DNA from: Acidobacteriota bacterium
GTDB taxonomy: Bacteria; Acidobacteriota; Blastocatellia; Pyrinomonadales; Pyrinomonadaceae
Direction: 5' to 3'
Assembly (NCBI GenBank): GCA_016713675.1
Contig: JADJOS010000001.1
Coordinates: 2,170,001-2,234,000, forward strand
Length of the DNA: 64,000 bases
Below are positions 27,931 through 36,800 of the stretch, in pieces (within the stretch, counting starts at the first letter, position 1; each line of letters begins with the position of its first letter). The notes beneath the pieces were generated by a model. That model searched no databases and was not told the origin of the DNA. It saw nothing but the letters and a program-made list of their open reading frames with translations. Made by a program: the position numbers and the translations under genes.

Positions 27931-28032
27931 TTATGTAAAGATTTGTATAACTGCCGGAAAAATGGAATTTTCCGCTGCCCTTCGTTTATACTCTGAAATA
28001 TCATCGACGTAAAGGTTCACGAGGTTTATACA

Positions 28033-29016
28033 ATGAAACGACCAATTGCTGCGTTCTTTTTTGTTGCCGCTGTATGTTTATCGACGTTCTCGGCCAAGGC
28101 GCAGATGAGCGGCGAGATCTTAAAACCGAAGTCATACAAGCCGCCGCGGATTGTTGCCGATTCGGGAATGAGTGATGTCCTCAATTTAACGATCGAATCC
28201 ACGATAAATATCTTCGCGGCCAAGGGGCTTAAGAGGGAAGATATCTCGGCAACGGTCATCGACATGTCGGATCCGCTGCAGTACAGGTCGGCGAGCTTTC
28301 GCGGTAACGATCAGATGTACACGGCGAGCGTGGTCAAGATGTTCTACATGGCGGCGCTTGAGCGGCAATTGGAAGACGGCAAGATCAAAATGTCGCCCGA
28401 GCTTGAGCGCGGCTTAAAAGACATGATCGTTGACTCGTCGAATGACGCGACGGGCTATATTCTCGACGTGCTCAGCTCAACGTCGAGCGGTGCCGAACTG
28501 CCGCAGAAGCAATTCGAGGCGTGGCAGACGAAACGCAACCGTGTCAACCGCTGGTTTGCCTCGATGGGCTACACGAATATCAATGTGAACCAAAAGACAT
28601 TCTGTGAGGACGCCTACGGCATCGAGCAGCAGTCGCGTAAATACAAGGGCGAGAACCGCAACATGCTGACCACGGATGCGACCGCGCGACTGATGGCCGA
28701 GATCGTCTCGGGCAATATCGTTCCGAAGGCACGGACCGACGCGATGATGTCGCTGCTGAGACGCGATCCTTTTGCCAAGCCCGGCAACAGCCAGGCCGTG
28801 AACTTCGTAGGCAAAGCGCTTATCGACGAAAAGCTGACGGACGCCAAGCTCTGGTCAAAAGCGGGCTGGACCAGCAAAATGCGGCACGACGCAGCCTATA
28901 TCGAGCTTGCTGACGGCTCAAAATTCGTCCTCGTCGTCTTCACCGAGAACCACGCCAACGAATTCGACATCATCCCCAACATCGCCAAGGTCATCATCAC
29001 GGCGATGAAAAAATAG
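28033..29016 (+). CDS. Secreted class A beta-lactamase-fold serine hydrolase
   Basis: A 327-residue exported protein (signal peptide to about residue 23, AKAQ). It has the penicillin-recognising trio: SVVK (S99, K102), SND (S136-N137-D138, in place of the usual SDN) and KAG (K276-G278, in place of KTG/KSG). A serine hydrolase of the beta-lactamase class A / DUF-type family is clear. With an altered second motif and no clear omega-loop Glu that I can place, true beta-lactamase activity is uncertain; a peptidoglycan or ester hydrolase role is equally possible. GAGG precedes the ATG at 28033. The S9 peptidase gene follows after 21 bp in the same direction. Confidence 0.8.
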   Translation: MKRPIAAFFFVAAVCLSTFSAKAQMSGEILKPKSYKPPRIVADSGMSDVLNLTIESTINIFAAKGLKREDISATVIDMSDPLQYRSASFRGNDQMYTASVVKMFYMAALERQLEDGKIKMSPELERGLKDMIVDSSNDATGYILDVLSSTSSGAELPQKQFEAWQTKRNRVNRWFASMGYTNINVNQKTFCEDAYGIEQQSRKYKGENRNMLTTDATARLMAEIVSGNIVPKARTDAMMSLLRRDPFAKPGNSQAVNFVGKALIDEKLTDAKLWSKAGWTSKMRHDAAYIELADGSKFVLVVFTENHANEFDIIPNIAKVIITAMKK

Positions 29017-29037
29017 AACGAATTACGGTACAAATCT

Positions 29038-31449
29038 ATGAACAAAAAACTTTTGACGCTCGCGTTTTTACTGTTTCTCCCCGTGTTTACGCTCGCTCAG
29101 GGCAGCTATAAAAAGCCGCCGAAAGAGATATTGGATGTCTTAAATGCCCCGGCAACGCCGTCGGCGATCGTTTCGCCGACGCGGAACATGATCGCGCTCG
29201 CTGAGCCGCTGCGATATCCGCCGATCGCCGAGTTGGCGCAGCCGATGCTGAGGATCGCGGGGCTTCGGATCAACCCGAACACGAACGGCGCACACCGCCA
29301 GCAATACTTCGTCAGCTTGAAACTAAAGAGCATCGAGGACGGCAAGGAACGCGCGGTCGTACTGCCGGCCGGCGTCAAGCTGATCTCGCCCCAATGGTCG
29401 CCGGACGGAAAGCATCTCGCGGCGGGCAACATCACGGACAAGGGAATCGAGCTCTGGATCGTCGATACAGCAACCGCGAAAGCCAAGAAATTGGACGTCG
29501 GAATGATAAACACGGCCTTTGGCGGCTTTGCATGGGAAGACAACGAGACGCTTTCGGCCACGCTCGTGCCGACAGGACGCGGCGCCGCCCCGGCGTATCA
29601 GAACGTCGTGCCGACCGAGCCCAACATTCAGGAAACGTCGGGCCGCACCGGTGCTGTCGCGACTTTTCAGGACTTGCTGAAGAGCCCGAATGACGAAAAA
29701 TTGTTCGAATATTACTGCACGTCGCAGATCGCGATGATCTCGACAAAGGGCCTCGTTGTGCCGATCGGTTCGCCGGGCATTTACGACAGTGCAGACTTCT
29801 CGCCGAACGGCCGTTACGTCTCGGTATCGCGTATCGAGAGGCCGTTCTCGTACCAATTTCCCTTCAACCGCTTCCCGCGATCGCTCGAACTGTGGGATAT
29901 GACGGGAACCATCGTCAAGCAGATCGCAAAATTGCCCTTGCAGGACAATTTGCCGGCCCAGGGCGTCCCGGTCGGGCCGCGTGCCGTCAATTGGGTGCCG
30001 ACCGAGCCCGCGACGCTGATGTGGGCCGAGGCACTCGACGGCGGAGATCCGCGGACAAAGGCCGAGCACAGGGATAAATTGATGCGGATCGCGATGCCGT
30101 TCAACACCGAAGCGTCCGAGGTCGTCCAGATCAAGCAGCGTTATCAGGGCCGTGCCTTCGGCGAACGCAACGGACTGATGCTCTATTACGATTACGACCG
30201 CGACACGCAGCGTCGCAGGATATTCGCGACTGATTTCAGGGATGCGTCGAACGTAAAATTGATATCCGAACTCAACATCCGCGACCGCTACAACGACATC
30301 GGCCAGCCGGTGACCAAGATGCTGCCGTCCGGCGTCACGGTCATTGCGCAGAACGGCGACGAGATCTTTATGCAGGGCGTCGGAGCCTCGCCCGACGGCG
30401 ACAGGCCGTTCTTCCGGCGTATGAACATCAAAACGCTCGAGACGAACGAGATATTCCGCAGCGAAAAAGGCTCATACGAGAGCTTTGTCGCGATGGTCAA
30501 CGACGACGGCACGCAGTTCATAACCCGCCGTGAGTCGCCGACGGACCCGCCGAACCTGTACATGCACCAACGCTGCCCGCCGAACACCAATTGCCTCGCG
30601 GTCTATGACCGAAAGATCACGGATTTCAAGGACAACGCCCCGCAGCTTCGCGGCATTACGAAACAATTGGTCAAATACAAGCGCGACGACGGCGTCGATC
30701 TCTCGTTCACGCTCTATTTGCCGCCGGGCTACAAGCCGGGAACGCGGCTTCCGACGCTGGTTTGGGCATATCCGCTCGAGTTTACCGATAATTCGACCGC
30801 CGGACAGGTGTCAGGCTCGACAGCTCGGTTCACGCAGATGGGCGGCATCTCGCATCTGTTCTTTTTAATGCAGGGCTATGCCATCTTGGACGATACGACG
30901 ATGCCGATCGTCGGAGATCCGCTCACTGTCAACGATACATTCGTCAAGCAGGTCGTGGCGTCGGCTCAGGCTGCGGTGGACAAGGGCGTCGAAATGGGCG
31001 TCGTCGACCGCGACCGCGTGGGCGTGGGCGGACACAGCTACGGAGCGTTCATGACCGCCAATTTGCTGGCCCACAGCGACATCTTTCGCGCCGGTATCGC
31101 CCGCAGCGGAGCGTATAACAGGACGCTGACGCCCTTCGGATTCCAATCCGAGAGGCGCAACTTCTGGGAGGCGACCGATGTTTACACCAAGGTCTCGCCG
31201 TTCTTCTACGCGAACAAGATAAACGAGCCGATCCTGATGATCCACGGCGAAGCCGACAACAACCAGGGCACATTCCCGATCCAATCCGAGCGCCTCTACG
31301 CCGCCATCAGCGGCCTCGGAGGCACCGCAAGGCTCGTGATGCTCCCGTTCGAGTCGCACGGCTACGTCGCCCAGGAATCAACGGAACACACACTCTACGA
31401 AATGGTCCAATGGTTCGATAAATACGTCAAAAACGCGAAACCACGGTAG
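29038..31449 (+). CDS. Secreted S9 family prolyl oligopeptidase-like peptidase
   Basis: An 803-residue protein with a signal peptide (to about residue 21), a long beta-propeller-like region (about 80-560), and an alpha/beta-hydrolase domain with the catalytic triad S667 (GGHSYGA), D740 (GEADNNQG) and H774 (ESHGY). The PxSPDG-like motif QWSPDGKHLAAG marks a propeller blade. S9 enzymes cleave short peptides, often after Pro or as dipeptidyl- or acylaminoacyl-peptidases. The size and order match the acidobacterial S9 group with exported members. Together with the M16, M19 and beta-lactamase-fold genes it adds to a peptide-scavenging profile. It is followed by a hairpin with a T-run (31513-31560). 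Confidence 0.92.
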   Translation: MNKKLLTLAFLLFLPVFTLAQGSYKKPPKEILDVLNAPATPSAIVSPTRNMIALAEPLRYPPIAELAQPMLRIAGLRINPNTNGAHRQQYFVSLKLKSIEDGKERAVVLPAGVKLISPQWSPDGKHLAAGNITDKGIELWIVDTATAKAKKLDVGMINTAFGGFAWEDNETLSATLVPTGRGAAPAYQNVVPTEPNIQETSGRTGAVATFQDLLKSPNDEKLFEYYCTSQIAMISTKGLVVPIGSPGIYDSADFSPNGRYVSVSRIERPFSYQFPFNRFPRSLELWDMTGTIVKQIAKLPLQDNLPAQGVPVGPRAVNWVPTEPATLMWAEALDGGDPRTKAEHRDKLMRIAMPFNTEASEVVQIKQRYQGRAFGERNGLMLYYDYDRDTQRRRIFATDFRDASNVKLISELNIRDRYNDIGQPVTKMLPSGVTVIAQNGDEIFMQGVGASPDGDRPFFRRMNIKTLETNEIFRSEKGSYESFVAMVNDDGTQFITRRESPTDPPNLYMHQRCPPNTNCLAVYDRKITDFKDNAPQLRGITKQLVKYKRDDGVDLSFTLYLPPGYKPGTRLPTLVWAYPLEFTDNSTAGQVSGSTARFTQMGGISHLFFLMQGYAILDDTTMPIVGDPLTVNDTFVKQVVASAQAAVDKGVEMGVVDRDRVGVGGHSYGAFMTANLLAHSDIFRAGIARSGAYNRTLTPFGFQSERRNFWEATDVYTKVSPFFYANKINEPILMIHGEADNNQGTFPIQSERLYAAISGLGGTARLVMLPFESHGYVAQESTEHTLYEMVQWFDKYVKNAKPR

Positions 31450-31471
31450 GCGTACAGCGTCTGATCAGTTG

Positions 31472-31596
31472 CCTCCGGCTTAAGCCGGAGGTTTGCTGAG
31501 TTATCTTGCTTCGGCTTTAGCCTAATCCCATCCAGCGGAGATTCGGCTAAAGCCTTTTTTATGTCGTAACACCTATCCTCCGGCTTAAGCCGGGGG
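31472..31596. repeat. 125-bp three-palindrome composite repeat, left copy
   Basis: The order is a 20-bp palindrome cctccggcttaagccggagg (31472-31491), 21 bp, the arm ggctttagcc (31513-31522), 22 bp, its complement ggctaaagcc (31545-31554), 22 bp, and a second near-palindrome cctccggcttaagccggggg (31577-31596). A second copy with identical spacing is at 33675-33799. The two copies bracket the two-gene island of unknown function. Confidence 0.8.
31513..31560 (+). terminator. Hairpin plus T-run downstream of the S9 peptidase gene
   Basis: The 10-bp stem ggctttagcc / ggctaaagcc within the composite repeat is followed at once by six T (31555-31560), the form of an intrinsic terminator for the S9 transcript 64 bp after its stop. 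The loop is 22 nt, which is long for a strong terminator. Confidence 0.5.
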
Positions 31597-31677
31597 CAAC
31601 GTATGTTAGAAATGCCCTTGAATACGTCATCACAACCCTCAAACGACTTACCGGCAACTTCTGCAGCCTTCGCGGCA

Positions 31678-31824
31678 ACCTCTGTTGCGGCAGCAAAGAC
31701 CTCTGTCACGGCAACAGAGTCCTGTGTCACGGCAGCAGAGCCCTCTGTTACGGCTACAGAGGTCTCTGTTACGGCTACAGAGTCCTCTGTCACGGCAACA
31801 GAGTCCTCTGTCACGGCAGCAGAG
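31678..31824. repeat. Seven 21-bp tandem repeats, each an interrupted palindrome
   Basis: Seven head-to-tail 21-bp units begin at 31678, 31699, 31720, 31741, 31762, 31783 and 31804. The consensus core is CTCTGT-N7-ACAGAG, with spacer mostly cacggca or tacggct, so each unit can form a 6-bp stem. Both strands are open in frame (plus S-x-V-T-A-T-E; minus A-V-T-E-x-S-V), but neither has a convincing gene start or a composition like a real protein. It lies 136 bp upstream of the first island gene and may be a protein-binding array. Confidence 0.8.
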
Positions 31825-31843
31825 TTTATTGCAGAGTCAAAAT

Positions 31844-31873
31844 AACTTTTTTTCGAACTTTTGAAAAAAAGTT
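31844..31873. repeat. 10-bp AT hairpin after the tandem array
   Basis: The arms aacttttttt (31844-31853) and aaaaaaagtt (31864-31873) are exact complements around a 10-nt loop. The T- and A-runs on both sides could make it a weak bidirectional terminator that insulates the island gene at 31960. Confidence 0.5.
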
Positions 31874-31959
31874 GAAAGGTTTTTGCACTTTTTCTCATTA
31901 ACACATAGAAGCCGTACAAATGGCTGCTTCTATATTTCAACTCAAAGGAGAAAAAGAAC

Positions 31960-32652
31960 ATGGCAGACAAACCCTTTCCACAGGACGAAGCCAATATAAA
32001 CCTACTATTTCAAACAATTGCGACCGTGTTGCCGACGGTGAACGGGCAACTCGGACTTGCCGCGGCGGATGTGGACTTCTTCGTCAAGCAGGCGTCGAAC
32101 TACCAGTACATGCTCACCGTTGGTCAGGAGATCGGCGACCAACGCGAAGCCTTTACGACCTTTAAGCGGTCGATCCTCAAGGGCGATCCGCTCGCTCCGG
32201 CACCGACAGCTCCTATATTTCCCATAATAAATCCGCCGCAGCCTTTTATTAACGGCCTCGAAGACACCGCAAAGGCGATAATCAAACGCATCAAATCGTC
32301 GGCGGGCTACAACGAGACCATCGGCGAACAGCTCGGGCTCGTCGATACGGGCTTTAACCCGATATCGCCGGAGAATTTGACGGCAGAATTGAAGCTGAAA
32401 GCGTTGTCGAACAGCCGCGTCGAGATCTCGTTCTCGAAGCAAGGGCAAGACGCGATGCGTGCGGAGTTTCGCCGCAAGGGCGAGACCTCATGGATGCTCG
32501 CGGGGATCTATACGTCGTCGCCCGGAGTCCACGAGGAGCCGAATGTGCCTCCCGACGATCCGGAACAACGCGAATACCGCGGCGTTCTGGTCAAAAAGAA
32601 CCAAAGTGTGGGAAACTACTCCCCGATTTACGTTGTCATCACTACGCCGTGA
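31960..32652 (+). CDS. Unknown protein, helical N-terminus and fibronectin-III-like C-terminus
   Basis: A 230-residue protein that I do not recognise by name. A strong ribosome site (AGGAG about 12 nt upstream) supports the ATG at 31960. Residues 1-110 look helical with a Pro-rich end (near APAPTAPIF). A segment IKSSAGYNETIGEQLGLV (about 109-127) precedes a beta-rich C-terminus in which RVEISFSKQGQDAMRAEFRRKG and a late PIYVVITTP strand resemble an Fn3-like sandwich. I recall similar architectures among uncharacterised Bacteroidota and Planctomycetota proteins. No signal peptide or membrane segment is present. It pairs with the gene at 32840 inside two flanking composite repeats. Confidence 0.75.
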   Translation: MADKPFPQDEANINLLFQTIATVLPTVNGQLGLAAADVDFFVKQASNYQYMLTVGQEIGDQREAFTTFKRSILKGDPLAPAPTAPIFPIINPPQPFINGLEDTAKAIIKRIKSSAGYNETIGEQLGLVDTGFNPISPENLTAELKLKALSNSRVEISFSKQGQDAMRAEFRRKGETSWMLAGIYTSSPGVHEEPNVPPDDPEQREYRGVLVKKNQSVGNYSPIYVVITTP

Positions 32653-32839
32653 TACGGGATGCGGCCTGTGCAAGCCGCCGGCAAGTCGCTGGGAGTCTCC
32701 ACAGACCCTCGCCGACTCGCCACGGAGTTGCAGCAAGCCGCAGGCAACACCTCACAGCCTTGCCGGGAAGCCCCCAAACTCGCCGCCCCCGGAACGCCTC
32801 TCGGCGGCGAACGGTCTTAACTTTTTATAGGAGAAAGAA

Positions 32840-33655
32840 ATGGCAATGAACGTAAAGATCGACGTGAAAGGAAGCGTCATCTTGTATCTGAAGAACGATG
32901 TTTGGAATTTGATCTTCGTCACAGAGACGTGTCATAACCTGAAATTCACGGATCCAACGATGGCTAACCCGCCCGAACCTCTCGCCAAGACAAACTATCC
33001 CATCACGATAGATTTTACAGCCTCGGGCACCGTGCAAAGGGCTGAGTGGGGTATTGATGAGCTTCCGTATTTCATGAATATGAACGACGCGAGGCTGCAC
33101 GGCCGCGGATTCACCGGGCAAGGATTCCTTGTTGTCGCTCCGAAAAGCCACAACAACTGCCAATGGGTCCATGTCAAGGTTCCGTTCGGCGTAGTTAAGC
33201 ATTCGTCGATGATGGCCACGGACTACTACTACCGCGGTTACAATGAGCTAGGTGCCCGCGACTGGATCGATCCGGTAACGAAGGGGTTCACCATCGAATT
33301 TGACTTGAAAGACGGCGAAGCACTCACCATGACATCCAGCGATCCGCTTGACGCCAAACCCCGCAAGTACAAGGCGAATGTCCCGAGCTTGACACTGAAG
33401 TTCGACAACGATTGTAAGAACCGCATCGGCTACAACGACTTTGTCCATTTCTATGATTGGGTCTTCGACACGAGGTCACCGTCAAGGGACGAGCCGATAA
33501 TGTTTGTCGCCGGCAAAAAATCGTATCTAAAGGTCTTTGAAAAAGATGCGAGCGACGAAAAGATCAAGGACTTTTACCTCCAGGTGAACAAGGCATTGAT
33601 GTCGCCTGAAGGGAATTGCGATCCTGTCGTCATCGAACCGCCGCCTGGGCCGTAG
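32840..33655 (+). CDS. Unknown protein of the repeat-flanked two-gene island
   Basis: A 271-residue protein without a recognised domain. A strong AGGAG ribosome site lies just upstream of the ATG at 32840, the same style as its neighbour. It has no signal peptide. The sequence is beta-rich and aromatic-rich (W, Y and F in the middle third), has scattered Cys (C31, a Cys in HNNCQW, one in NDCKN and one near the end in GNCDP) and ends in a Pro-rich tail (EPPPGP). It could be a beta-sandwich binding or effector protein, but nothing decides this. The 187 bp between the two island genes are GC-rich, hold no further gene, and probably carry a single transcript. Confidence 0.72.
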   Translation: MAMNVKIDVKGSVILYLKNDVWNLIFVTETCHNLKFTDPTMANPPEPLAKTNYPITIDFTASGTVQRAEWGIDELPYFMNMNDARLHGRGFTGQGFLVVAPKSHNNCQWVHVKVPFGVVKHSSMMATDYYYRGYNELGARDWIDPVTKGFTIEFDLKDGEALTMTSSDPLDAKPRKYKANVPSLTLKFDNDCKNRIGYNDFVHFYDWVFDTRSPSRDEPIMFVAGKKSYLKVFEKDASDEKIKDFYLQVNKALMSPEGNCDPVVIEPPPGP

Positions 33656-33674
33656 GGTGAGTTGGTATCTGCTG

Positions 33675-33799
33675 CCTTCGGCTTTGGCCGGAGGTTGCGG
33701 TACTTAGATCAAAAAGGCTTTAGCCAAGATCCGCTTAACGGAGATTTGGCTAAAGCCTTGTTTATTTCGATGTGCTTATCCTCCGGCTCAATCCGGAGG
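33675..33799. repeat. 125-bp three-palindrome composite repeat, right copy
   Basis: It shows the same layout and spacing as 31472-31596: near-palindrome ccttcggctttggccggagg (from 33675), a central perfect 14-bp stem aaggctttagccaa / ttggctaaagcctt (33714-33727, 33746-33759), and a final near-palindrome cctccggctcaatccggagg (33780-33799). The internal cggagatt of the loop is shared. The orientation is the same as the left copy. It also sits where the island transcript and the minus-strand PAS gene converge. Confidence 0.8.
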
Positions 33800-33822
33800 C
33801 ACGGTAAGTTCTTACGGGACGG

Positions 33823-36800
33823 CTATTGGATCTCGGGGACCTCGATCAACTGTGCGTTGTTCGGGAACAGGTCGCGGCTGTTCGATGGCGTGCCGGCGGC
33901 GGCGTCGCGCAGCATTTCTTCGATCACTGACGCCTCGACGGGACGCGAGAACAAGTATCCCTGGCCCAGCCGGCAGCCGAGCGAACGCAGCGTTAAGAGC
34001 TGCTCCTCTGTCTCAATGCCTTCGGCGACGACCTCGATGCCGAGATTCTCGCCGAGCATCAATATCGTCTTGACGATCGCGATACTCTTTTCGCCCTCAG
34101 ACATCTTGTCGACGAACGAACGGTCGATCTTGAGCCGGTCAAAGGGAAATCGCTGCAGATATGAGAGCGACGAATAGCCCGTGCCGAAATCGTCGGTCGA
34201 GAGCGAGATGCCGAGAGCGTCGAGTACGCTCAACACGGCCAGCGACCGCTCGCTGTGCTCCATGACATTGGTCTCGGTGACCTCCAATTTGAGCTGTCGG
34301 GGATTCAATTGCGTTTCGGCAAGTATCGCCGCCACTTGCGCAGTCAGGTCAGGGTGCATCAGCTGCTTCGCCGAGAGGTTTACGCTGATCGACAAGGGAT
34401 AAGCAAAGTTCGCCTGCCATTTGACGATCTGGCGGCACGATTCCTCGAGTATCCATTTGCCGATCGGGATTATCAGCCCCGTTTCCTCGGCCACGTGGAC
34501 GAATTCGTTCGGTGCGACCAGCCCGTGCACGGGATGACGCCACCTGATCAACGCCTCAAACTCCCTGATCGAGCCCGTTTCGAGCGAAACGATCGGTTGA
34601 TACAAGACCTCAAACTCCTTGCGATCGACGGCATGCCTCAGATCGGTCTCGACCTGGAGCAGATTCATGTTGCGGACATGCATGTCGCGGTCAAATATCT
34701 CGTAACGCGCCTTGCCCGATTCCTTTGCACGGTACATCGCGGCATCAGCATCCCTGAGAAAGTCTTCCGGAGCCCTGCGCGTCGTCCCGGACATGATAAT
34801 GCCGATACTCGCCGTCGTGAATACCTCGTAATTATCGATGCGGAAGGGCTGCGATATCCTGTGCTGAAGCCGGTCCGCGACGCCGACAACCTCGTTTATG
34901 TCGCCGCTGCGGTTCAATAGTATGACGAACTCGTCGCCGCCTAAACGAGCGACCACATCACCGGGCCGAACACACGATCTGAGCCGTTCGGCGATCGCGA
35001 TGAGCAGTTTGTCGCCCGTTGCATGCCCGAGGCTGTCGTTGATGACCTTGAACCGGTCGAGGTCAAGAAAAAGCACGGCAAATCTGGCGTGCGGGTTACC
35101 ATCGGCACGTTCGACCGCTTGTCGAAGATGGTTCATGAACTCAACGCGGTTCGGCAAATTGGTCAGAGTGTCATGCAATGCATAATGCCTGAGTTTTTCC
35201 TCGGCCTGGCTGCGTTCGGTGATGTCGCGAAAACATGCGACGCGGCCAACGGGCTTGCCTTCGAGGAACTGCGGCTGTGAATAGCGTTCGAAGATGCGTC
35301 CGTCCTTAAGCTCGAGAATGCCTGTTGCGACCGCCATTGGGTCTGAGTAGACCTCTTCGAGCTGGCGGGCAAAATCGTCTTGATTCTTCAACTGTTTGGC
35401 GACAAATTTACCGAGCTTGCGGCCGTCGCGGCTCTCGATCAGCTTTTCGTCGACGCCCCACATTTCGACAAACTTTCTATTGCAGGTCACGATCTCACGG
35501 TCGAGACTCATCACGACGATCCCGTCAGCTGTCGATTCGAATGTCGATGCGAACAGCGAGATCGTATTGTGCAGCGAGACTTCGGCTTCGCGCCGTTCGG
35601 TTATGTCGCGGCCGATGCCCTGAACTCCGACAGGCATACCGTTCGACACGATCAATCTCGTGCTGAGTTCGAGCGTCACGCGACGGCCGTCCTTGGCGAT
35701 GATCTCGAGTTCGTAGGTCGTCGGAACGTCGTCCTCCATCTTGCGGGCCGTCATTGTTCTCGCGGCATCAAGGAACTCGGGAGCGACGACCTTGGACACG
35801 TTCATGCCGATCGCCTCGCTGCGGCTATAGCCGGTGATCCTTTCGCCGGCACGATTGAGCGAGGTGAAATTGCCCTCGAGGTCGTGCGTGTAGATCAGGT
35901 CGTTGGCATTTTCAAACAGGTCGCGGTATCGCTCTTCGTTCTTGCGGCTCGCCTCTTCGGCTAATTTCCTGTCGGTAATGTCGCGCCCAATGCCCTGAAC
36001 TGCGATCGGCACGCCCTCCTTCTCGATCATGCTGCTGTTGACCTCGAGCGTGATGCGGGTGCCGTCCTTTTTTATACAATCGACCTCGTACGATGTCTGT
36101 TTCGATTTGCCGCGGACCTTCTTCTGCAGGTTTCGTTTCAGTACCGAGAGGTGTTCGGGGGCGGCGATCTGAACCATGTTCATTGAGAGGGCCTCTTCGC
36201 GCGTGTAGCCGAAGATCCGTTCGCCGGCTTCGTTTATCGAAATATAATTGCCCTGCAGATCATGGACGTAGATGATGTCATTCGCATTTTCAAACAGTTC
36301 GCGGTATCGCTTTTCGCTCTCCTGCAAAGCGTCGTTGGCGCGTTTGCGTTCGGTAATGTTATGCCACATCACCATTCCGGCAAATATCTCATCGTCGTCA
36401 TCGCGAACCGGCATCACATTGACCTGAAACGCGCTCTCGTCGTTGTCAAACTGAAGCACGACCGATTCGCCCGCCAACGCACGTTCGTAATAACCTTTCC
36501 ATTCATTGGAGATATCGGGCGGAAACACCTCGAATAGGGTTTTCCCTTCGAATAGTTCGGTGGTCCATTCGTGATTCTTTAATTGTTCGCCATCGGCGAG
36601 TGTGTAACGGAATTCATGGTCGAATAGCAGAACCGCCGTCTGCGGAATCGTACGAGCCAGTGTGCGATAGAGCTTCTCGCGTTTTTGCAGGCCTTCGACC
36701 GCCAGCTTTCGCTCAGTAACGTCCAGGATAACGCCCTGCCAGCAGAGCGTCTTGCCATCCTTGTCCTTGATGAAGCAGCTCCGGTCGCGAACCCAAAACA

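Noticed and set aside
28033..29016. Antibiotic-resistance class A beta-lactamase
   Set aside because: The fold motifs are present but SDN is SND and KTG is KAG; without an identifiable omega-loop Glu a resistance role is not supported.
31678..31824. CRISPR array
   Set aside because: Repeats are directly adjacent 21-bp units without unique spacers, and no cas genes are nearby.
31395..31994. Open frames of 80 residues (plus, 31603-31845) and 199 residues (minus, 31395-31994) over the 21-bp tandem array
   Set aside because: Both exist only because a 21-bp unit is a multiple of three. Composition is a bare heptad copy, the minus frame overlaps the end of the S9 gene and the start of the island gene, and neither has a ribosome site.
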